This document shows positions 17,579 through 26,309 of a DNA stretch of 64,000 nucleotides, one piece after another. The DNA is from G963667915 sp965197385 (GTDB lineage: Bacteria; Acidobacteriota; Vicinamibacteria; Vicinamibacterales; UBA823): contig CBDANA010000009.1 in NCBI GenBank assembly GCA_965197385.1, positions 62,001-126,000 on the forward strand, given 5' to 3'. Below the pieces are notes generated by a model. That model was not told the origin of the DNA, did not search any database, and saw only the letters and a list, made by a program, of their open reading frames with translations. Position 1 is the first letter of the stretch. Every line of letters begins with the position of its first letter. A program made the position numbers and the translations under genes.

Positions 17579-18618
17579 GGCGTTGGTGCACGAATCGAAA
17601 CTGGCACGCCACGGTCCCAACCACCGGTGCTTCATCGACCGACGGCGTAGGAAGCTGGGCGGCCCATGTCGGTCATCGCATTCAGCATATTGCACGCGAG
17701 CTGCGCTTCGACCGTTCTCCCACCGGGTGTCCTGGCTCGAAGACCATCGCCGATGATCGACTTATACCTGAAGAAGGCGTTCTCGACTCGCGCTTGCTGA
17801 TGGTAGCGTGACGTCTTCTTCCACCGTCGCCGTCCGATGCTCTTCACCGTGTTGATTGTGTGATCACGAGCGCTCGACCGCGGTCTCCGTCGGGACACCC
17901 TGGCCGTCTTGGTCGGCGGGACCACGACGGTCGCGCCCCGCGCACCGGCCGCATCGTAGAAGCCAACCGTGTCGTAGGCTGCGTCCGCGGTGACGCTCGC
18001 GATGTCGTCGTTGACGGCCTCGATCAGCTCGACGCCCGTCGTCGCGTCATCGACCGTCGCGTCCGTGAGCGCGTGAGCGACGATCACACCGGTGTGATCA
18101 ACACCCACATGGAGTTTCTTCCACCCGCGCGTGCCACGGCCTCCATGTTTCGCAGTGGCCCATTCACCCTCGCCGGCAATCGACAGGCCAGTGCTGTCGA
18201 TGATGAGATGAAGGCCTGCGCGCCGTGGAACGCCCCGAAGCCTTCGGTCGAGGTGTTGGCCACGACGGGACAGCGTCGTGTGATCAGGCGACCGAAGGTC
18301 GAGTCCCATCAGCACGCAGAGCGACGTGAGACAGCCCGCTGTCTGACGGCGCGGGAGATGGAAGAGAAGACGCAGCGTCAAGGCGGACTCGATCGCGAGG
18401 TCCGAGTACTTCCGCTGCGCGCCTCGCGTGCCCGCTCCGTCAGGGTCCCAGGCGGCGAGGGCCGCCGGGGACAACCAGATGGTGATGTCGCCTCGACAGA
18501 CCAGCGCGCGATCATAGGCGGCCCAGTTCTGGACGTGGTACTTTGTCTTGTACGTGGGATGGACTCTCGACTTCATCCATCCAGTCTGGTCTGCCCCCTC
18601 GCAACCTCACTCCAGATT
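17579..18618 (-). mobile_element. IS5-family element (IS5 copy 1), right end missing
   Basis: The left inverted repeat GGCGTTGGTGCACGAATC starts at 17579. At the transposase 5' side the sequence follows IS5 copy 2 (26029 region) up to CAGATT at 18618, then switches to a group II intron 3' end, so the second inverted repeat has been replaced or displaced. Confidence 0.75.
17632..18576 (-). CDS. IS5-family DDE transposase
   Basis: 314 residues: N-terminal DUF4096-like part (MKSRVHPTYKTKYHVQNWAA), then the IS4/IS5 catalytic fold with D in LIIDSTGLSIAGEGEW, D in VTADAAYD and E in QQARVENAFFRYK. VNDDIASVTADAAYDTVGFY and VVVPPTKTAR are typical of the IS5 group. No internal stop or frameshift. The protein may still be made, but the element lacks its right repeat and probably cannot move by itself. 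Confidence 0.9.
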   Translation of the reverse strand: MKSRVHPTYKTKYHVQNWAAYDRALVCRGDITIWLSPAALAAWDPDGAGTRGAQRKYSDLAIESALTLRLLFHLPRRQTAGCLTSLCVLMGLDLRSPDHTTLSRRGQHLDRRLRGVPRRAGLHLIIDSTGLSIAGEGEWATAKHGGRGTRGWKKLHVGVDHTGVIVAHALTDATVDDATTGVELIEAVNDDIASVTADAAYDTVGFYDAAGARGATVVVPPTKTARVSRRRPRSSARDHTINTVKSIGRRRWKKTSRYHQQARVENAFFRYKSIIGDGLRARTPGGRTVEAQLACNMLNAMTDMGRPASYAVGR

Positions 18619-19150
18619 GTCGAGTAGCCCCGGGGGATTGCTCCCCCGAGGCCCTCACCAGAACCGGACTAGGAGGTTTCCACCATCCGGCTCTTCCGCT
18701 GATGTGGCTCATGGCGATGCGCCCCAGATTCGCACGCGAATCCGAGGCACGGGCAGAGGATATCGTTCCAACAACGCAACGAACCTCGGCCAGGTGAGAC
18801 GCGTGCGGTTGCTTCGACGGCGAAGCCCCTTGTACCAGTGCCGCTCCGTGGCGTCGACCAGCAGCCCCAAACTGCGAGCGTTGCCACTCACGCCAAAGTC
18901 ATTGAAGTGCCCCTGGATGCGTCTCGTGAGCGCGGCGTGTTGCACGGCCACCGGCAGGTGTCGATGGCGACGACACCAGGCGGCGGCGACAGTAATCGCT
19001 CGCTGCAAACGCGAGGACCGTGTCTTACACCACATGCCCCAGCGACCGCTGCGGGCTCGTCGCCAATGCAGCGTGAACCCCAAGAAGTCGAATGAGGCCG
19101 GACCTTTGCCCCGTCCTATCCGAATATCGGGCCGCCGCGAATCTGGAATC
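18619..19150 (-). pseudogene. Group II intron 3' remnant: maturase/RT C-terminus with domains V and VI
   Basis: On the minus strand the C-terminal part of a group II intron reverse transcriptase is readable (FDFLGFTLHWRRARSGRWGM, CRRHRHLPVAVQHAALTRR, RIQGHFNDFGVSGNARSL, WYKGLRRRS, RYPLPVPRIRV). These are the end of the RT/X domain and the post-domain common to intron-encoded proteins. Downstream come a domain V-like hairpin (18660-18693) and a second hairpin with GGGGGAGCAATCCCCC, then the 3' junction at 18619 with IS5 sequence. The 5' half of the intron and the RT palm (YADD) are absent, so it cannot splice or retrohome. Confidence 0.75.
18660..18693 (-). ncRNA. Group II intron domain V (catalytic hairpin)
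   Basis: 34 nt. On the minus strand it begins GAGCCGGATGGTGGAAA and closes with TCCGGTTCT, giving an 8-bp lower stem that contains the AGC catalytic triad and a GAAA-type apical loop. The upper stem is imperfect, in line with a decaying copy. Confidence 0.7.
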
Positions 19151-19165
19151 GCCGCATGTCCGGCT

Positions 19166-19513
19166 CTAGTCGAGTTCGACCAGCTCTTCATCCACATGCA
19201 GATCCTCGACCACCGGACACATCTGGAGGTCGAACCACGCTCCAAACATCTGGGGCGTCCGGTTCTTTGGCCACTGCTGCTCATCGGTCAGCCAACAGTT
19301 CAACATCGCCGCGAACAGGTCTGGCCAGAAGTCGTCCAGAATCTCCCGTTCCGAGTCGGCGTCCCCGTATTCCGGCAAGAGGTACACGTGAGGCGCCCGT
19401 CGCAGGTCCTCGAAGACCGGCTCGGCGATATCAGTGGTGTCGTCTCGCTTGGCCCAGGCGAGGTAGGGTGGCAACGGTCGGATGATTACAGCTGCCCGAT
19501 TGATAGCGCCCAT
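19166..19513 (-). CDS. Conserved hypothetical acidic protein
   Basis: 115 residues beginning MGAINRAAVIIRPLPPYLAW, with many acidic residues and the segments VYLLPEYGDADSEREILDDF and QMFGAWFDLQMCPVVEDL. GGAG lies 9 bases upstream of the ATG, and codon use is regular, so I think it is a real gene. I do not know its function; small proteins with this N-terminal pattern occur widely as uncharacterised genes. It follows the broken integrase by 2 bp, and its 3' end abuts the group II intron remnant. Confidence 0.6.
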   Translation of the reverse strand: MGAINRAAVIIRPLPPYLAWAKRDDTTDIAEPVFEDLRRAPHVYLLPEYGDADSEREILDDFWPDLFAAMLNCWLTDEQQWPKNRTPQMFGAWFDLQMCPVVEDLHVDEELVELD

Positions 19514-19515
19514 CG

Positions 19516-20581
19516 TTACGCCGCTCCCGCGTCATATTTGAGGAGGCCGCCGAGTCGCTCAGTGCACCGAAGCGCCCCCGCCGTGGACCGCGGAGCGGAA
19601 TCGAGCGTCTCGTTCCCGCGCCCCTGGTGCGGTCGCTCCCGGTGGTAGTGCTGAAGGTATGCTCCAACAGCGCGACGCAACGACGCTTCGCCGAAGAACA
19701 TCATCCGGTTCAAACACTCGGACGTGATCGACAGCACAAATCGCTCCGCGTGAGCGTTGCAGTTCGGGGCCTGCCTCGGGGTCCGGATGACCCGCACGCC
19801 TACGGCCTGTAGGATGCGCCGGAACTCCGCCGTGAACTTCGCGTCGCGGTCGCAGATTACGAAATGGTGCGCCCGAAGGAACCCATCCTCCGGATCGGTC
19901 AGGTGCCTGGCCACCTGCGCCATGAAGGCCCCGTCGGGCGTCGTCGTGAGGCCCGCAACGTGAGCCCGTCGGGTCTTCAGATCGATGAGGAAGAGAATGT
20001 AGTCAGTGGTGAGCCCGAGCGGCGTCCACACTGCTGTCGTGAAGAAGTCCATGCCAGCTACCTCGCCCCAATGCGCGCGCAAGAACGTTCGCCACGAGGT
20101 GGGCCGATCCGGTGCCGGGCGTATACCGTGGTCCTTTAGCACCTTGCCGATCGTGCTTGCCGCCACCCGATGCCCGAGCTTTCTCAGTTCGCCTTGAATG
20201 CGGCAGTAGCCCCAGCGGTCGTTCTCACGAGCCATCCGGACAATCAGGTCGCTGATTGCCTGCCTCAGTCAGGCCAGGCCGGCCCACCCGCCGGGCCACG
20301 TAGGTCCACTTCCAGGCGATCAGACGGCGATGCCAGCGCATCAACGTATCGGGGGTGACGAGCGTGGCGACGGCGTCGAGCGCCCGTCGCCCGAGGAGCC
20401 TGGCCCTCGCCGCCAGTCGACGACGCTGATCGTCAGTCAGCCGGAGCTTCCGGCCACCAAGCTGCTCTTTGAGGACCCGGTTCTCCTCGACCTGGTAGGC
20501 GATAACGTCCTGCTGATGCCTATGCACCCAGCCAGAAACCGTCAGCAGGCGCAGCTGGAGAGGGAGAGTAGCGGCCGTCAT
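19516..20581 (-). pseudogene. Integrase-core (rve) transposase broken by a 4-bp duplication
   Basis: The N-terminal frame (20225-20581) has RLLTVSGWVHRHQQDVIAYQ and TPDTLMRWHRRLIAWKWTY; the C-terminal frame (19516-20235) carries a full rve domain with D in VAGMDFFTTAVW, D in VICDRDAKFT and E in NAHAERFVLS. The frames should join at RPGLTEA-ISDLIVRMARENDRWGY. Tandem AGGC (minus strand; 20258-20265) adds four bases there and shifts the frame. All catalytic residues survive, so inactivation looks recent. Confidence 0.85.
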
Positions 20582-20846
20582 GCAGCCATTGTAGGCGCTC
20601 TCAATTCTCACGCTCACAGGCAGTTACGGACCGATCCATTTTTTGCACAGGGCGGGTGTGCCCCCATGGCCGACCGGTCGTGCTGCGGCTGACTCGACGC
20701 GAGATCGAGAAGAACTTCCAGCGGGTGTGAGCGCTTGTCGGCTCAGGGCTCAGGTCTTAGGGCCGGGCGCGGCCTTGAGAGTTGAGTCCTAAGCCTTGAG
20801 CCGTTTCTGACCACTGTCCACTGCCCACCAACCACTGACCAGTGCC
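20582..20846. other. Intergenic interval with degenerate CCACTGA-type repeats
   Basis: No gene seen. The 20800-20840 part has several imperfect repeats of ACTGACCA/CCACTG, and 20745-20810 has inverted CTCAGG/CCTTGAG-like words. Such strings are common between genes in this kind of genome and may act as weak terminators. Confidence 0.35.
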
Positions 20847-21020
20847 TTACCGCTTCGCCATCGGTCTAACGAGCAGCCATCCTGTCACGAACGCGGCCAC
20901 GCCAACACCAAACGTGCGTGGGCTCGGACCCAGTGGGCCGGCTTCGACGACGGCGAACAGCAGGGTTGACATTCCCAGCAGCTGCAAAAAGCGGCCGATG
21001 TAGTAGGCGATGGAAGGCAC
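20847..21020 (-). CDS. Small two-helix membrane protein
   Basis: 57 residues from GTG 21020: VPSIAYYIGRFLQLLGMSTL, LLFAVVEAGPLG, then TFGVGVAAFVTGWLLVRPMA. Two hydrophobic helices are predicted with a short loop. It begins 10 bp after the rarA stop, so it is co-transcribed. Function unknown; similar small proteins follow rarA or trmH-type genes in related genomes, which I cannot verify here. Confidence 0.6.
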   Translation of the reverse strand: MPSIAYYIGRFLQLLGMSTLLFAVVEAGPLGPSPRTFGVGVAAFVTGWLLVRPMAKR

Positions 21021-21030
21021 GAGTCGGGCG

Positions 21031-22413
21031 TCAGCCCTTAGCCTTGTTTTCCTTCCGCGCCCTCCACGACGCGAGGCGCTTCGCCAACTCCTGCTCGAAC
21101 CCGCGCTGGGTGGGCGTGTAGTAGGTTCGGCCGCGAAGTGCTGGTGGCAGGCACTCCATGTCGGTGACGGCATCTGGCTCGGTGTGGGCGTACTGATAGC
21201 CCTTGCCGTACTCGAGGGATCGCATCAAACTCGTGGGCGCGTTGCGCAGGTGAAGCGGCACCGGCTCGGCCTCGTCGCGGTGGGCATCCTCGGCGGCCTG
21301 TGAATACGCCACATACACGGCGTTGCTCTTCGGCGCCGTGGCGAGGTAGATCGCCGCCTGCGCCAGGGCGGTGTTGCCCTCCGGCATGCCGATGAAATGC
21401 ACGGCGTCTTTGGCGGCGACGGTGACGGTCAGGGCTCGCGGATCCGCGTTGCCGATGTCTTCGGAGGCGAACCGCACGAGCCGCCGAGCAATATACAGTG
21501 GATCCTCTCCAGCCTCGAGCATGCGCGCCAGCCAGTAGACTGACGCGTCCGGATCGCTGTTGCGCATGGACTTGTGCAGCGCCGAGATGACATTGAAATG
21601 TTCCTCGCCCGTCTTGTCGTAGCGGAGCGCCCGCTTTTGGATGAGGTCCGAGAGGAACTCGACGTCGATCCGATTCGCAGCGCGCTCGGGAACGGCGGCG
21701 GCGGCCGTGTCAGACGCGCCGGTGGCAGCCACCGACGCGGCCAGTTCCAGCAAATTCAGCGCCACACGGGCATCACCATTCGCGTGTCGCGCGATCGCGG
21801 CGCGGGCCGCTGGCGTCACCTCCAGTCCGCGTCCGCCAAGCCCCTGTTCGGGGTCGGCGAGCGCTCGCGCGATGACGGTCTCGAGGTCGGCCTGAACCAG
21901 CGGCGTCAAGACGAACACCCGCGACCGCGACAACAGCGCCGCGATGACCTCGAAGGACGGATTCTCGGTGGTGGCGCCGATCAGTGTGATGTCGCCAGCC
22001 TCGACACGGGGCAGAAACGCATCCTGCTGTGCCTTGTTGAAGCGATGGATCTCGTCGATGAACACGATCGTGCGGCGGCCGAGGCGTCGCCGGGCCTCCT
22101 CGGCTTCCGCCATGACCGCCTTGATCTCCTTGATGCCGGATAGCACCGCACTGAACGCGATGAAGTGCGCCCGACTGGAGGCGGCAATGAGCCTGGCGAT
22201 CGTCGTCTTACCCGTGCCAGGCGGTCCCCACAAGATGATCGACTGAAGCGTGTCATGCTGGATGGCCTCACGCAGCGCCCGGCCCGGACCCAGGATGTCG
22301 GACTGGCCGACGAATTCGTCGAACGTCCGCGGGCGCATCCGTTCGGCGAGCGGCGTCTGCGCATCGACCGTCTGAGGCCGGTCCGCCGTGGGAAACAGAT
22401 CACCGGGTTGCAT
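21031..22413 (-). CDS. rarA: Replication-associated recombination protein A (MgsA/WRNIP1 family AAA+ ATPase)
   Basis: 460 residues. Begins with LAERMRPRTFDEFVGQSDIL, then Walker A GPPGTGKTT at 63-71, Walker B VFIDEIHRF near 117-124, sensor 1 (TLIGATTENPSFEV) and the arginine finger region LLSRSRVFVLTPL. The C-terminal tetramerisation domain follows, with RYDKTGEEHFNVISALHKSM and the diagnostic PEGNTALAQAAIYLATAPKSN. RarA acts at stalled replication forks with RecA and SSB. It overlaps the upstream methyltransferase gene by 14 bp, implying translational coupling. Intact. Confidence 0.96.
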   Translation of the reverse strand: MQPGDLFPTADRPQTVDAQTPLAERMRPRTFDEFVGQSDILGPGRALREAIQHDTLQSIILWGPPGTGKTTIARLIAASSRAHFIAFSAVLSGIKEIKAVMAEAEEARRRLGRRTIVFIDEIHRFNKAQQDAFLPRVEAGDITLIGATTENPSFEVIAALLSRSRVFVLTPLVQADLETVIARALADPEQGLGGRGLEVTPAARAAIARHANGDARVALNLLELAASVAATGASDTAAAAVPERAANRIDVEFLSDLIQKRALRYDKTGEEHFNVISALHKSMRNSDPDASVYWLARMLEAGEDPLYIARRLVRFASEDIGNADPRALTVTVAAKDAVHFIGMPEGNTALAQAAIYLATAPKSNAVYVAYSQAAEDAHRDEAEPVPLHLRNAPTSLMRSLEYGKGYQYAHTEPDAVTDMECLPPALRGRTYYTPTQRGFEQELAKRLASWRARKENKAKG

Positions 22414-23242
22414 GTCGATGGTCCGCCATGGCGCCAGTCAGCGCGCTCCGCTGTCTGAACGCCTCGTACACGACGAGCGCGACGGTGACCGCAACGTTGA
22501 GTGAGTCGACGCCTGGTCGCATCGGCACCGAGATGATGTCGTCGGCGGGCTGCGCCACTGCCGGGTGGAGTCCGCTGCCCTCGTTGCCCACCAACACCAT
22601 GACAGGGCGCGACAGGTCAGCCGTGTAGAGTGACTCGCCACCGCGGGCGGCAGCCGCAAGGACGCGCACGCCGGCCCGGCGTGCCTGGCCGATGAGGTCG
22701 GTGACATCCGCGTGATGAACGACCGGGATGCGGAACGTGCTGCCCATGCCGCCGCGCAGCGCCTTCCATCCGTACGGGTCCGCCGTCGTGCCGGTCGCGA
22801 GGAGTGCGGTCGCGCCGCCAGCGTCGGCCGCACGAACGGCCGCACCAACGTTGCCCGGGTTCTGGATATCGACCAGACCAACGATGAGCTGAGGGCAGGC
22901 CGCCAGCGCGGCCCCAATGGGCGCGGTCGGGCGTTCGGCAAGGGCCACGACGCCGGATGGCGTGCGGACCGGGCTCAACGCCGCCATCACCGACGGGGTG
23001 ACGCAGACGAGGCGGGCACCGCTGTCGGTCCGCTCGCGCGCCAGACGCTCATACACCTCGCCGCCGGCATCGACGCGGTGAGCCGCGATGGCTGCGTGCA
23101 GAATCGGGATCCCGGCGCTGCGGGCTTCCTCGATGAGGTGGACGCCCTCGAGCAGGATCTGCCGGTCATCGTCGGCGCGGCCGCGGGCGACCGCTCGGTA
23201 CTCGGCGACGATCACATTCTGGCGGCTGGAGATGGTATCCAC
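22400..23242 (-). CDS. SpoU/TrmH-family RNA 2'-O-methyltransferase
   Basis: About 280 residues. The N-terminal substrate-binding domain has RQILLEGVHLIEEARSAG; the SPOUT domain contains the three family motifs: LVDIQNPGNVGAAVRAADAG, LVGNEGSGL and ISVPMRPGVDSLNVAVT. These enzymes form a trefoil knot and methylate 2'-OH of rRNA or tRNA with SAM; the exact target cannot be inferred. The frame is open to 23335, but those extra 31 codons begin with a TTG that belongs to the end of IS6 copy 3, so I prefer the GTG at 23242. The native start may have been lost or altered by the IS. Confidence 0.85.
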   Translation of the reverse strand: MDTISSRQNVIVAEYRAVARGRADDDRQILLEGVHLIEEARSAGIPILHAAIAAHRVDAGGEVYERLARERTDSGARLVCVTPSVMAALSPVRTPSGVVALAERPTAPIGAALAACPQLIVGLVDIQNPGNVGAAVRAADAGGATALLATGTTADPYGWKALRGGMGSTFRIPVVHHADVTDLIGQARRAGVRVLAAAARGGESLYTADLSRPVMVLVGNEGSGLHPAVAQPADDIISVPMRPGVDSLNVAVTVALVVYEAFRQRSALTGAMADHRHATR

Positions 23243-23324
23243 GTCGGGGTCTGTCGGTATTTCCTGCGCGGCCGGTGCGGCAGGCCGATGATCGACCCGT
23301 CGCGCCGCCGGGGACAGAATAACA

Positions 23325-24117
23325 GGTACTGTCAAGTTAACTAGCCTGGACCAAGATGAGGCGAACTAATCAGAGGATCAGGCCGCGGTCACCTCGGCCC
23401 ACACGGTGAATGATCGTGCTCGCAGCATCCGATGATGAACCGACCTGAGCAGGTGCCGACCCACTCGAAACAGATTCTGAATGACACCGTGAACGTGCAA
23501 GCACCGCTGGGCGTGGGCAGGTGAGGTGAAGCCGCGCATCTGACGCTCCTGTTGGCGCGTAGGCTGATGGGATACTTCGGCGCGATTGTTCGCGTATTGG
23601 GTCGTGTCGTGGGTGACACAAGGCATGACGTCCCGAGGTGCAACTCGGTAGCTGCCCAGCTTGTCGGTCACGAGACGACACGGTTCCTGTCGCTGACTCT
23701 TCAAGAGTTTTCGGAAGAATCTCCGCGCCGCACGCCCGTCCCGACGGGGTTGGACGAGAAGGTCAATCAGGTCACCGTCTTGGTCCACGGCGCGCCACAG
23801 ATACTGGCGCTGACCGTTGATCGCGACGAAGACTTCGTCCAGAAACCACGTATCTCCGAGTCGACCTTGACGTCGCTTCAACCGCCGGGCGTAATCGAGG
23901 CCGAACTTCCCGCACCATTGCCGAATAGTTTCGTACGACACGATGATGCCGCGTTCGGCCAGCAGATCCTCGACATCCCGGAAGCTCAGGCAGTATCTGT
24001 GATACAACCAGACGGCGTGGCTGATGATTTCAGGCGGAAAGCGATGCCGAAGGTAGCGGGATCGTCGAATGTGCATCCCGGCATTGTGCCGCGCAGAGAG
24101 TTAACCTGACAAAGCCC
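23325..24117 (-). mobile_element. IS6-family element (IS6 copy 3)
   Basis: Left repeat GGTACTGTCAAGTTAACT at 23325-23342; right repeat is the complement of GGGCTTTGTCAGGTTAACT ending at 24117, with matches over TGTCA(A/G)GTTAACT. It contains one complete transposase gene. No 8-bp direct duplication flanks it. Confidence 0.8.
23378..24076 (-). CDS. IS6-family DDE transposase
   Basis: 232 residues, complete: HRFPPEIISHAVWLYHRYCL, the HTH-like RDVEDLLAERGIIVSYETIR, then the catalytic core with D in TWFLDEVFVAI, D in LVTDKLGSYRVA and E in NNRAEVSHQPTRQQERQM. No internal stop. Possibly the functional source of IS6 transposase for copies 1 and 2. Confidence 0.93.
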   Translation of the reverse strand: MHIRRSRYLRHRFPPEIISHAVWLYHRYCLSFRDVEDLLAERGIIVSYETIRQWCGKFGLDYARRLKRRQGRLGDTWFLDEVFVAINGQRQYLWRAVDQDGDLIDLLVQPRRDGRAARRFFRKLLKSQRQEPCRLVTDKLGSYRVAPRDVMPCVTHDTTQYANNRAEVSHQPTRQQERQMRGFTSPAHAQRCLHVHGVIQNLFRVGRHLLRSVHHRMLRARSFTVWAEVTAA

Positions 24118-24154
24118 ACCAGTGTCACTCAATGACCCCGACAGGCATCGGAAT

Positions 24155-24967
24155 GATGCTCACAGTCAGGTTGAGGCGACGAGTGGCAGAGTAGGCCGAT
24201 GAGGAGCCAGTCGGCCAGCTATCACGGATATCGATTCCCACCCGACATCATCAGCCACGCGGTTTGGCTCTACTATCGATTCTGCCTCAGCTTCCGCGAT
24301 GCTGAAGATCTCCTCGCGCAACGAGGCGTGACGGTCACCTACGAGACGATTCGACCGTGGTGCCAGCGGTTCGATCCGGTCTACGCCCGGCAGCTGCGGC
24401 GCCGGCGCGGTCGGCTGGGAGACACCTGGCATCTCGACGAGGTGTTCGTCACGATCCAGGGTCGCCAGCAGTACTTGTGGCGCGCCGTGGATGAGGACGG
24501 TGACGTCCTGGACATCCTCGTGCAACCACGACGGAATCGGCACGCCGCGGTGCGATTCTTTCGCAGGTTACTGAAGACCCAGCGGCACGTGCCGCGACGC
24601 CTGATCACCGACACGCTGCGCAGTTACTCGGCCGCCTGTCGCGCGGTGATGCCATCGGTGCTCCACTGCACCGATCAGTACGCGAACAACCGCGCGGAGG
24701 TCTCTCATCAACCGACACGACAGCGTGAGCGCCAGATGCGGTGTTTCACGTCGGCCGCTCAGCTCCAACGGTTCGCGTCGGTTCACGGTATCGTGCAGAA
24801 TCTGTTCCGAGTCGGTCGGCACCTCTTGCGGTCGGCTCACCACCGTCTGCTCCGCACCCGCGCGTTCGTTGAATGGGATGCGGTGACGTGCGCCTGCTGA
24901 GAACGATCAGAGGCATCGATTTCACGGGGCAAGAGCGTGCTGCCCTCAACAAGTTGACAATGCCCCC
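24155..24967 (+). mobile_element. IS6-family element (IS6 copy 4)
   Basis: Ends estimated from GTCAGGTTGAGGC near 24165-24177 on the left and CAACAAGTTGACAATGCCCC ending about 24967 on the right, which resemble each other as inverted repeats. The 55 bp at 24118-24171 also resemble the sequence upstream of IS6 copy 1, so the boundary may lie further left. Confidence 0.65.
24199..24900 (+). CDS. IS6-family DDE transposase
   Basis: 233 residues, complete, diverged from copy 3: SYHGYRFPPDIISHAVWLYY, D in TWHLDEVFVTIQG, D in RRLITDTLRSYSA and E in NNRAEVSHQPTRQ. GAVLHCTDQYA-type spacing is conserved. Together with copy 3 it forms an oppositely oriented pair separated by about 120 bp. Confidence 0.93.
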   Translation: MRSQSASYHGYRFPPDIISHAVWLYYRFCLSFRDAEDLLAQRGVTVTYETIRPWCQRFDPVYARQLRRRRGRLGDTWHLDEVFVTIQGRQQYLWRAVDEDGDVLDILVQPRRNRHAAVRFFRRLLKTQRHVPRRLITDTLRSYSAACRAVMPSVLHCTDQYANNRAEVSHQPTRQRERQMRCFTSAAQLQRFASVHGIVQNLFRVGRHLLRSAHHRLLRTRAFVEWDAVTCAC

Positions 24968-25147
24968 GAGCCCCTTATCTCCATAACCCAGCCATCACTC
25001 GACGTCATACGGTTTAAGCCTGGATCTCCATTTTGGCCACAAATCAGAGCCCTATACCGCGCCCCTTCGTGTTGGATCACACGCTCCACGCGGGAGCAAT
25101 TCGCGATGCGGGGACGGCAGATGCGCCCCGATGCAGCGCTCACCCCC

Positions 25148-25591
25148 TCACGCCACGTAGGCGCTGAGCTGTCGAATCTCGAGACCCGGTACAAGAGGAA
25201 GGCGCCGATCGTTCGTAAGAAACGTCTGACAGCCGGCGTCGATGGCCGCCGCCAATTGCAGGGCATCCGGGGTCTTGACGCCGGTCGTGGCCCGGAGCTG
25301 GGCCGCCGCGCGTAACTGGTCCTGGGTCAGTGCGACGAGTCGAATGCCGCGGCTGCGTGTCAACAGCGCCTCGTACCGATCGGCCACAGCGCGATTGCTG
25401 ACGCGAAAAGGGACGACGAGGACCTCAAGCAGGGTGAGCGCCGACGTGACGAGTTCCCGGGTGCCATCATCTGCCTCGCGGAACAGTGGGTCGATCAGCG
25501 GCAAGAAGCGAGGGTCTTCCTCGATAAAGTAGATGAAGACGGCGGTGTCGAGGGCTACCGAGCCCGGGCCCAAATCCGCCATCAATCCCAT
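25148..25591 (-). CDS. PIN-domain ribonuclease toxin (VapC-like)
   Basis: 147 residues with the PIN acidic set: D in VALDTAVFIYFIEED, E in LTLLEVLVVPFRV, D in KTPDALQLAAAI and D in FLTNDRRLP. PIN toxins of this kind cleave tRNA or rRNA. It overlaps the preceding RHH antitoxin gene by 10 bp, the expected toxin-antitoxin arrangement, and lies between IS6 and IS5 debris, a typical accessory location. All catalytic positions appear intact. Confidence 0.9.
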   Translation of the reverse strand: MGLMADLGPGSVALDTAVFIYFIEEDPRFLPLIDPLFREADDGTRELVTSALTLLEVLVVPFRVSNRAVADRYEALLTRSRGIRLVALTQDQLRAAAQLRATTGVKTPDALQLAAAIDAGCQTFLTNDRRLPLVPGLEIRQLSAYVA

Positions 25592-25812
25592 GCGGCTCGT
25601 TCTCGCTGCACGTGGGTTACCGGGTCACGGTCGGTCCACATCTCCTTTCCGAGCCCGCGAAGTTCGAGAATGGAGAGCTGCGCTGGCGCGTTGAGCGCCG
25701 CGTCCAAGAGGTGCATTACCTCCTGGGCGACAGACCGGCGTTCTCGCTGGGCCCGCTCCTGCAGCTGAGCGTGCAGACGGTCAGGCAGATTCTTGATGTT
25801 GAGCGTTGCCAC
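25582..25812 (-). CDS. Ribbon-helix-helix antitoxin (VapB/FitA-like)
   Basis: 76 residues: MATLNIKNLPDRLHAQLQER forms the beta strand and first helix of an RHH/Arc-type DNA-binding domain, RSVAQEVMHLLDAAL the second helix, and the acidic C-terminus (WTDRDPVTHVQRERAAWD) would wrap the toxin. It starts with GTG at 25812, preceded by GGAGGA. The Shine-Dalgarno is itself one arm of an inverted repeat, so autoregulation is likely. Confidence 0.85.
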   Translation of the reverse strand: MATLNIKNLPDRLHAQLQERAQRERRSVAQEVMHLLDAALNAPAQLSILELRGLGKEMWTDRDPVTHVQRERAAWD

Positions 25813-25818
25813 CTCTAA

Positions 25819-25846
25819 TCCTCCATTAGAACTCCATTCTGGAGGA
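25819..25846. promoter_or_regulatory. Candidate VapB operator
   Basis: TCCTCCA at 25819-25825 and TGGAGGA at 25840-25846, 7-bp arms 14 bp apart, directly upstream of the antitoxin start. The near arm includes its ribosome-binding site. RHH antitoxins commonly bind such repeats. Confidence 0.4.
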
Positions 25847-26028
25847 ACACAGAAAGGTCGTCAACACAATCGGTCGGTAGGTCAGATCCGCTGGGTGACA
25901 GGGGCTGGTGAGTGCAGAGGCCATGCACTCCTCAAGTCTGGTGCGGCCACGAAGGCTGCGCGAGTGCCGGAGCGTACTGTTGGGTGACAACGGCGGTCGT
26001 GACGATGGTGCCACGCAGCGCCGATCAG

Positions 26029-26309
26029 GGCGTTGGTGCACGAATCCGGAGTGAGGTTGCGAGGGGGCAGACCAGACTGGATGGATGAAATCGAGAGTCC
26101 ATCCCACGTACAAGACAAAGTACCACGTCCAGAACTGGGCCGCCTATGATCGCGCGCTGGTCTGTCGAGGCGACATCACCATCTGGTTGTCCCCGGCGGC
26201 CCTCGCCGCCTGGGACCCTGACGGAGCGGGCACGCGAGGCGCGCAGCGGAAGTACTCGGACCTCGCGATCGAGTCCGCCTTGACGCTGCGTCTTCTCTTC
26301 CATCTCCCG
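26029..26309 (+). pseudogene. IS5 5' fragment (IS5 copy 2)
   Basis: The inverted repeat GGCGTTGGTGCACGAATC starts at 26029. The transposase N-terminus from 26085 (MKSRVHPTYKTKYHVQNWAA to ALTLRLLFHLP) is nearly identical to IS5 copy 1. It ends at 26309 where IS1111-like sequence begins, leaving 75 codons without any catalytic residue. Confidence 0.85.
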
